Assembly: GCA_029959085.1 (NCBI GenBank)
Contig: JARWIR010000031.1
Span: forward strand, 4,960,001-5,024,000
Direction of reading: 5' to 3'
From: Nemophila menziesii
Taxonomy: Eukaryota > Streptophyta > Magnoliopsida > Boraginales > Hydrophyllaceae
Length of the DNA stretch: 64,000 nucleotides
Each line of letters begins with the position of its first letter. Position 1 is the first letter of the stretch. The notes beneath the pieces were generated by a model. The model was not told the origin of the DNA and searched no databases. It worked only from the letters and a program-made list of their open reading frames with translations. Positions 57,800 through 64,000 of the stretch are shown one piece after another. The translations under genes and the position numbers were made by a program.

Positions 57800-59330
57800 T
57801 GATGTCTCCTCATTTGTGATAGATTAATGTTAGGATGAGACATCATTTTTAGTGATTTAGAAGTCTTTAATGTCGATTTTCTTGAGAAATAGTGCACTTT
57901 CCTATTTTGAGTCTTGATTTAGTAAAATAATATTTTTAGAGCATATTGGGTTTAATTTTTTATTTAGTGTGTAGATTTAAAGATAATTATGGAGCTTAAT
58001 TAGAGTCCAAGTCAAAGACTACAACTTATGGAAAGAGATTAGCATGGTAATTAGAGATAAGGAAACAAAAGCTAAAAAGATGGAAAAAGAAAAGCTACCT
58101 AAATCTGGGATTCTGCAGCACACGCCTAAAGAAGTGCTATTTACCCCAAGAAATGGGCCGATTTTGGTAATTTCCTTTCATAGGGACAAAGATAATTCTG
58201 TTACGATTCTTTTGGTATCTTATGGAGCTCAAACCGACCAATAACGAAAAAGATATGCTCAAGACGGTCCAGCAGTGTTTATCTTTATTTCCATACGAAT
58301 TTGAGTTGGGCTAGGAGTCCAATACTTTATCTCTTCCTCAAGAAAACAAATTAGGTCTTCTAAACACCTATAAATACACCCTTATATCACTTGTAAATCA
58401 TCCTTGCTTAGAAAAACCTTATAATTATTCCTTAGTCATTATAGAGAGCAAGATGATGTCTTTTGTAATTTCTTTTAGTTTATTTCCTTCAGGTATGAAC
58501 TAAACTCCCTATAGCTTGGGTTTTGCATAATGTATAATCTATGAATTCTAATTCTTCTATCTAAGTTTCTTTGGGAATTATATGTTTTAATCTGATATTA
58601 GCTTCTTACTTAATATTTGTTTATGTGTTTTGATTTATTGTCTTTCCTAGAACTGATCACTTTAGGATTGTTTTAATAGTAGTTAGATGGTCTCCTTGAC
58701 AGGGTGTTTAACTATTGAACCACCACATAATGTCTAGTATCGATATTAGTTCTGACAAAACATGATTCTAACTAGATAGTCATTAGGGTTTGTTTTAATC
58801 ACCATATCACCAATTGATTGTTGCGATTGCTTAGGGCCTTAGTAGCGTTTGATAACCCTATTCTAAACCACGTCTTGGTTGTGCCGTAGCCCCCTTAGTC
58901 GCTCTCAAGGTCTAAGGTATGGGAATTTAGAATCCTGACTAAGTATACCAAGAGCTAATATTCTCCCTTATTAACTAGATTTATAGATAGAATTAGAAGG
59001 ATTAATGCATACTAGCAAAACCTGAGCTATACTTCGAATCTCATATTCTTATCTTTTACCTTATTGTCTTTTATTTTCCTAGTTTTAATAAGTTTAATTC
59101 TTAATTTTCGAAATTCATATCTCTTTATTTTTCTGGTTTTAATTATTTACTTTTACTCGTTATTTCTACTCACGCGTTTAACACACTTAAGTCCCTGAGA
59201 ACGAACTTAACTTATCATTAAAACTTGCATACGTCCTGTAATACTTGCAGTACTATGCATGTCTAGGGTGAGAGTGCGTAGTTTCTTGACTTAATTTTAT
59301 CTTATTTTTATCACACCCTAGGCGACACCG
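57800..59330 (+). repeat. 3' LTR of element B (1531 bp)
   Basis: TGATGTCTCC to GCGACACCG (last base changed from A), followed by the TCAAT duplication. The TATAAATA box is at 58,369-58,376 and the terminal inverted repeat is kept. Short ORFs that recur at the same place in each beta LTR (58,044-58,244 here, 40,733-40,927 in the other) are U3 sequence. Confidence 0.94.
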
Positions 59331-59335
59331 TCAAT

Positions 59336-60185
59336 TTAAATCAAATAATCCTAAATTCAGAAAAACATCAATTAAGATAAACAAGGGTTTAACCCATAAT
59401 TGTGATTCTCAAGTACTTATGAAATTAGCTCATGTTCAAAGATAAAACTAAAATAAAATAAAAGGAACCAAATTGAGGGGTTGGAATTGACTTCCGGTGG
59501 AAGAATGAAGGTTCTTCACCTTTAGCTTCTTCTTCTGCCTTCTATCTTGACTTTGGTTCTCAAATTTAAGCGTAGAATGAATTGTGTGTAAAATAAGGGT
59601 CAACAGGTTTATTTATAATGCTTAAAATCGGATTTGGGCTTGGCTTGAGTAAATTAGTGAAATATTAAATGCCCAAAGTCCAATCTTCTATTTAAAATTC
59701 CGTAACTGGTGTGCAACCTTCACTAAAACGGTTGTAACTTTCTCAAAACAACTCCAAATTGACTAATTCCAGTTGCTAAATCTTCTTAACTCAATAAGGA
59801 ATCAAATCTTGTTTCACGATTCAAGGCTAATTCCATGTTTAAGTCGCTCAAAATCAGCAATCAATATCAACCTTCCAGATTTGCAGCTTTCCTTATCAAT
59901 TCTTCGGGAAATCTTTTCTCGCCTTTTACTTTTCTACACGATCTAAGACTTTAATTCTCGATTCGTCTCCTTGTATTGGTGCTCCCCAGCATCCATGGAC
60001 CTACAAACTTTGCACTAAAAACAACCCATTTAACGTAGAAAAGCTTTAAAAATGAAAAATTATAAATTCCAAGGAGAGAAAATGAAATATAATGAAATAA
60101 GCATAAAAGTCTACATATTAGTTAATTATTCACCTAAAATGATGTCTCCTAAGGGCATAAAATTAGAACAAAAAGGGAGAAATCA
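59336..60185 (-). repeat. 5' LTR of element A, outer part
   Basis: It resumes the A LTR after the B insertion (TTAAATCAAATAATCC...) and ends at the mirrored LTR start, followed by GACCA at 60,186-60,190. It has a small extra segment near 59,467-59,510 relative to the 3' LTR. Confidence 0.92.
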
Positions 60186-60190
60186 GACCA

Positions 60191-60498
60191 CTACCTCGAA
60201 AGCTAGCCCGTTTCATTCCATTAAAATAGAATAGATTGTAACTTCAAAATCATTGTGCCTTGTCTTCATCTTCCATGATTCTCCAACCTTCATCTTCTTA
60301 AGCCATTTGAGAGCACTAGGGCAGTGCTCATTTCCCTAGAAATTCCTAACCACCACCTCACATCCCTTGACAAATCACACTAGTAAAGTAAGGGCCTAAG
60401 CAAATCAAAATCACCCCACAAATACCACAAATTGGGTCTAACTCCATAAACCAACAAATACTTTGTCTAATGTATACCTAGGGGAGCCATACATATGA
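60191..60498. other. Unassigned stretch between element A and the Gypsy fragment
   Basis: About 300 bp of C-rich, non-coding sequence on the plus strand. I see no gene and no clear repeat. Confidence 0.45.
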
Positions 60499-61943
60499 TT
60501 ACAACATGTTTGGGAGTAATACAAGGATACCAAACTATGTATGCTCGAGGGTTGGGTAAAAAACGCCTTGGAAAAACATCGTACAATGTGTAGAATAGGG
60601 TGATATACACCCTACCAATTACATTATGACATGTATACTACATCAAAGAGCTATGTTGATCTTGATCAACATACATACTAGTTAGCAAAAGTGTTTCCTT
60701 ATAAAGTCATCACACATGCTCGCACGCATGGAGCCTTCACTAGGCATGTCTCCTTTACCCGTGAAACTCTATATTAAGCTAGATTATATAAGTTATTTAT
60801 TCGGATACTATTTACCTTCAACTAGGGTGTTAATCTTTAACCATAGCATAATATATGGAATTGGATTTATTTTGTCCAATTATTGTTGGCGCTTCATTTT
60901 CGCATATCAGTTAGGAAGGTATTTTCTTTGAGAAGGGAGATTTCTTAAGCGATATTATGAGGGACCACTGTTAAGATGTGTAGAAAAGGAGGAAGGTCAA
61001 AAAATATTTGCAAGAAATCTATGATGGTGTTTGTAGCAACCACACCGGATCGATTGATCCTAAAATTTGATTCGTTATGGATTAGTATATTCCACTACAA
61101 TGGAGGACACTTGAAAATGGGTGTGATCTTGGAAAATATGTAAAAAACGCAATCGATACAAAGACAAATTGCTACCGAGATGACCCCAACGTCAAGCCCG
61201 TGTCTTTTATGCCGATATGTACTACAATATGTTTGGGAGTAATACAAGGATACCAAACTATATATGCTCGAGGGTTGGGTAAAAAACGCCTTCGAATAAC
61301 ATCGTACAATTTGTAGAATAGCGTGATATACACCCTACCAATTACATTATGATATGTATATTACATCAAAGAGCTATGTTGATCTTGATCAACATACATA
61401 CTAGTTAGCAAAAGTGTCGCCTTCTAAAGTCATCACACATGGTCGCACGCGTCGAGCCTTCACTAGGCATGTCTCCCTTACTCGTGATACTCTATATTCG
61501 GCTAGATTATTTAAGTTATTTATTCGGCTATTATATACCTTCATCTGGGGTGTTAATCTTTAAACATAACATAATATTTGGAATTGGCTTTATTTTGTCC
61601 AATTGTTATTGGCGCTTCATTTTGGCATATCAGTTAGGAAGGTATTTTCTTCGAGAAGGGAGATTGTTTAAGCGATATTATGAGGGACGACTGTTAAGAT
61701 GTGTAGAAAAGGAGGAAGGTAAAAAATATTTGCAAGAAATATATGATGGTGTTTATAGCAATCACATTGGATCGATTGATCCTAAAATTTGATTCGTTAT
61801 GGATTAGTATATTCCACTATAATGGAGGACACTTGAAATGGTTGTGATCTTGGAAAATATGTCAAAAACGCAAATCGATACAAAGACAAATTGCTACCAA
61901 GATGACCCAAACGTCAAGCTTGTGTATTTTATGCCGATATGTA
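60499..61943 (+). repeat. Tandem duplication, two units of about 723 bp
   Basis: Unit 1 (60,499-61,221) and unit 2 (61,222-61,943) share ATGTTTGGGAGTAATACAAGG, GTTGATCTTGATCAAC, the integrase-like ORF and TTTTATGCCGATATGTA. Differences are scattered substitutions and small indels, so the duplication is not recent. Confidence 0.9.
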
Positions 61944-62115
61944 TTATCAGGCCACAACCCACCAACATGGCAGAACAAAAATATAATCCTTGTTGATTAC
62001 TTTACTAGGTGGATCAAAGCCAATGTCGAGCCAATGATCACTATCGTCTACCAAGGTGTGATAAAATATTACAAATTAAACACACACCTCGATAGAACGA
62101 GACTTTCCGCAAGTG
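60716..62115 (+). pseudogene. Ty3/Gypsy integrase zinc-binding (H2C2) fragment, duplicated
   Basis: In unit 2 the frame reads YFLREGRLFKRYYEGRLLRC, then VEKEEGKKYLQEIYDGVYSN and HIGSID, the pattern before and at the start of the H2C2 finger of Ty3/Gypsy integrases. In unit 1 the same peptide is frameshifted. After unit 2, NIILVDYFTRWIKANVEP (61,980-62,035) matches the start of the integrase core (VDYFT.W.EA). The core then stops. It is a dead pol fragment of a different element from the A/B/C family. Confidence 0.75.
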
Positions 62116-62400
62116 TATAGATCGTTACCGAATAAGTAAGTAAGTAGAGTATCGTGTACACATGGAATACAAAATTTATCTTTGAACAGTGTTCTTAGGA
62201 ACTGTACTAGAATAAGTTGCTAGATTTAATACGCAAAAGAGAAAACAATTATTTATTTGGTTTTTGTTCATAAAACTAGAATGAAATAAAGATGAATAAA
62301 TAGTAATTAAGGATTGAACTAAAATCAAGTAAATAAACGAAGGAGAGCGATATAAGAGTACAGCTCAAGACCACACAAGTAATCCCCACCAATATGTATT
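62047..62400 (-). repeat. Partial LTR, inner (3') end, Athila/Gypsy-like
   Basis: Read on the minus strand it ends ...TATTTTATCACACCTTGGTAG, after a segment with GGAACTGTACTAG-type and CACTTGCGGAAAGTCTCG strings. The layout resembles the last 350 bp of beta LTRs (TTTTATCACACC...), but the sequence is different. The left border abuts the integrase fragment. Confidence 0.45.
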
Positions 62401-62454
62401 TTAGTTTTTATTAAAGGGTGAATTTTGTAAACATGCAATAGCCAGGATATAAGG

Positions 62455-62900
62455 CTTTTTCTTAATTGAAAACCTTTTTAACTTTCATACATGGTCATAC
62501 CTGAGCAAATGACTATTTGGTTGTTTTCATGCCTTTAACAATGTCAATTATGGATCCAAAGGTCTGGTGGATGAACTTGCGACTGTGACAGTATTGGATC
62601 CCAACCATTTTGATATTGGATATTCATGATGTCTATGATTTACATAGTCTAATAACATATATATTGGGCGTTTGGTCTAGTGGTATGATTCTCGCTTTGG
62701 GTGCGAGAGGTCCCGAGTTCGATTCTCGGAACGCCCCTTCATTGACTAGTGTAACTTGGTTTTAGATATTCCTACAAAAGTTAAAGATAATAGTGCTCTT
62801 ATTATTGAAAAATCGATGACGATAATATTCTATCTTATGTAAAAAATTGAGAAGTTATAATAACAAAAGTATTTATCAAAGGTGTATTTTTTTGACAAAT
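62455..62900 (+). repeat. Intact copy of the tRNA-Pro-bearing segment
   Basis: Counterpart of 15,239-15,610 in the same orientation. It carries an intact tRNA gene, so it is likely the parent or better-kept copy. Confidence 0.85.
62666..62737 (+). tRNA. tRNA-Pro (anticodon TGG)
   Basis: 72 nt with full cloverleaf pairing. The acceptor stem is GGGCGTT with AACGCCC, discriminator C. The D-arm region is TGGTCTAGTGGTATGATT. The anticodon stem CTCGC/GCGAG holds loop TTTGGGT, giving TGG. The T-arm is CCGAG/CTCGG with TTCGATT. Internal A and B boxes for RNA polymerase III are intact. CCA is not encoded, as usual for nuclear tRNA genes. Confidence 0.97.
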
Positions 62901-63022
62901 AAACAACGAAACACAACTTAACCGATACCTCGGTTATTATTACAAATATTAATTAAACTACTAAAGAAATCCACTATCGTCCCACACCGGCAGTCTGAAA
63001 TGTCAATATTAAGTCTTATGCA
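62893..63022 (-). pseudogene. Short LINE 3' end (about 130 bp)
   Basis: It matches the left end of the LINE fragment at 63,285, sharing AACTTAACCGATACCTCGGT and CGGCAGTCTGAAATGTCAAT-like strings, the last codons of RNase H and the 3' untranslated end. Its flanks are also duplicated (62,790-62,890 against 63,020-63,090 and 63,225-63,285), so a local duplication of about 400 bp is likely. Confidence 0.65.
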
Positions 63023-63284
63023 CTTGGCAAATCGATGACGGATTATAGTGCTTTTATCTTCGAAAAATTGATGACAGATAATATTCACCTTATGTAAAAA
63101 ATGTTTTTTTTGTTACATTGGAGAGCCACTTTTGGACTCGGTGTCATTGACAAGGTTTGAACCTATACCGCCTAGAATGATAAGTAAGGCTCTAGCCAGT
63201 TGCGGTAACCCCAACTGCTTATCTTATGTAAAAAATGTTGAGAGGTTACAATAATAAAGTATTTCTCAAAGGTGTATTTTGTTT
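63023..63284. other. Duplicated flank and unassigned insert
   Basis: Contains TCGATGAC...TAATATTC and TCTTATGTAAAAAATG repeats of the preceding flank, around an insert at about 63,095-63,220 with GGTTTGAACCTATACC. No gene is seen. Confidence 0.5.
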
Positions 63285-64000
63285 TTTTCATAAACTAACA
63301 ACAAAAACACAACTTAACCGATACCTCGGTTATTATAAATAGTAATTAAATTACTAAAGAAATCCACTACCGTCCCACACAGGCAGTCTGAAATGTCAAT
63401 TTTAAGTCTTATGCAGTTGGCGAACTTATTAGCGACCCCATTGAACTCTCTATTGATGCACACAACTTTCCATTCAGGGAATCTATTCATCCACCTCCAC
63501 GTCTCATTGACCAATGGGAGAATCCTCCAGTTTATTCCCTTTTTTCACAAGATACCTTGAATAAATTCAAGGTTGTCAGAGTAGAAAGAACAACTCTGTA
63601 ATTTGAGATCTGCTGCAGATCTCATAGCCAAAACAACGACCCACATTTATCCCTCAAGGATAGAGTTAAGCTTACCTCGCCTAGCAATCTTATGTTTAAT
63701 TTCTCCGTGTTTGTTGATAGCAATTGACACCATACTGGCTGGCTCCCATGATTTATTGAAAGACGTGTCGGCTAAGCCAAATTATACCTGCCTCGTCATT
63801 TAGTATCTCGTTATCTCTCGTGAGATCTTTATCACCATAATTCTCTTGTCTTTGTTCCCCTTACCCACCACCAATATTGTCACCAAAAAGATGTTTCATG
63901 AGGTTTTTGTTCCGGTCATTGATTTTTCAAATGTTCCAATCTTTTTTCTTATAAAAACCTTTCATTCTGGCTTTCCAAATATTCTACAACGTACCGAAAA
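63285..64000 (-). pseudogene. LINE 3' fragment with RNase H, runs off the window
   Basis: The minus strand encodes LPLVNETWRWMNRFPEWKVV, then CINREFNGVANKFANCIRL, and further right MRSAADLKLQSCSFYSDNLEF, the RNase H end of a plant L1-type LINE (with the D and H..RE.N.VA patterns). Stops and frameshifts are present. It is a different copy from those at 2,078 and 15,624. The 5' part lies outside the window. Confidence 0.75.

Larger units (their letters stand above)
40482..59330 (+). mobile_element. Element B: Athila-like non-autonomous LTR element (beta) inserted in A
   Basis: Target duplication TCAAT lies at 40,477-40,481 and 59,331-59,335, and the LTRs measure 1532 and 1531 bp. Its 5' LTR is split by element C (41,632-49,131) and its gag by solo LTR D (51,510-53,046). 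The interior encodes Gag, a protease remnant, an integrase tail and, further on, a plant-transposon-type ORF. RT, RNase H and the integrase core are missing. The readable frames are broken mostly by stop codons rather than frameshifts. Confidence 0.94.
32361..60185 (-). mobile_element. Element A: Athila-like non-autonomous LTR element, host of the nest
   Basis: Outer borders carry a perfect GACCA duplication (32,356-32,360 and 60,186-60,190). On the minus strand the order is 5' LTR (split), primer site, gag, protease, integrase tail, non-coding region, 3' LTR. Without the inserted B/C/D block (40,482-59,330) the element is about 9 kb. RT, RNase H and the integrase core are absent, and gag/protease have stops and a frameshift. 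The tRNA-Asp-type primer site and Gag type fit the Athila lineage of Ty3/Gypsy. Confidence 0.93.

Overview
This window is nuclear DNA of a flowering plant, probably a eudicot. It is AT-rich and dominated by nested plant retrotransposons. It carries one intronless PLS-type pentatricopeptide repeat (PPR) gene, a nuclear tRNA-Pro gene and an intron-containing U1 snRNP C-like gene. I cannot name the species. By eye roughly three quarters or more of the window is transposable-element DNA, and only three host loci can be supported.

Layout. (1) 1-9.7 kb: a decayed L1-type LINE on the minus strand (ORF1, endonuclease, RT, zinc-binding region, RNase H). It is cut by a solo LTR at 4360-5923 (duplication ATATC) and by an LTR element of the same family whose 3' end is at 1-2077. 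(2) 9.97-13.0 kb: two Mutator-like non-autonomous elements with perfect 9-bp target duplications, inside a duplicated copy of the PPR gene's 5' flank. (3) 13.05-14.89 kb: the PPR gene. (4) 15.2-16.5 kb: a decayed tRNA-Pro copy and a LINE 3' fragment. (5) 17,070-24,463: a Ty1/Copia element on the minus strand (666-bp LTRs, duplication AGATA), with a solo LTR inserted in its 5' LTR (duplication TCCAT). (6) 24.5-32.4 kb: low-copy DNA with a plant-mobile-domain fragment and a six-exon U1-C-like gene. That gene has lost a zinc ligand and carries a frame-breaking 22-bp duplication. (7) 32,361-60,185: a four-level nest. Element A (minus, duplication GACCA) carries element B in its 5' LTR (plus, TCAAT). 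B carries element C in its own 5' LTR (TATAC) and solo LTR D in its gag (AAGAA). (8) 60.2-64 kb: a tandemly duplicated Ty3/Gypsy integrase fragment, an LTR end, the intact tRNA-Pro gene, and LINE 3' fragments.

The main family is an Athila-like Ty3/Gypsy lineage with a primer site of the tRNA-Asp type. It has two LTR subfamilies: alpha (element A, the left-edge element, two solo LTRs; LTRs end ACCCACCA or ACCACCA) and beta (B, C, D; LTRs end CGACACCA or CCACACCA). None of the three internal regions seen has reverse transcriptase, RNase H or the integrase core. A and B keep Gag, a protease remnant and an integrase C-terminal tail; C keeps only part of Gag and a trace of the tail. B also has a plant-transposon-type ORF downstream. 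This resembles the non-autonomous TR-GAG/LARD class, which must borrow enzymes from a partner element.

The most unusual signals are structural. Two hairpins bracket the polypurine tract, and the first shows covariation between subfamilies. Element C ends in an LTR that is a fold-back with arms of about 510 bp. GC-rich palindrome arrays occupy the same place in A, B and C but use a different palindrome in each. Two further hairpins follow the pol remnant. All coordinates and boundaries were read by eye; identities, ages and family names need alignment to confirm.
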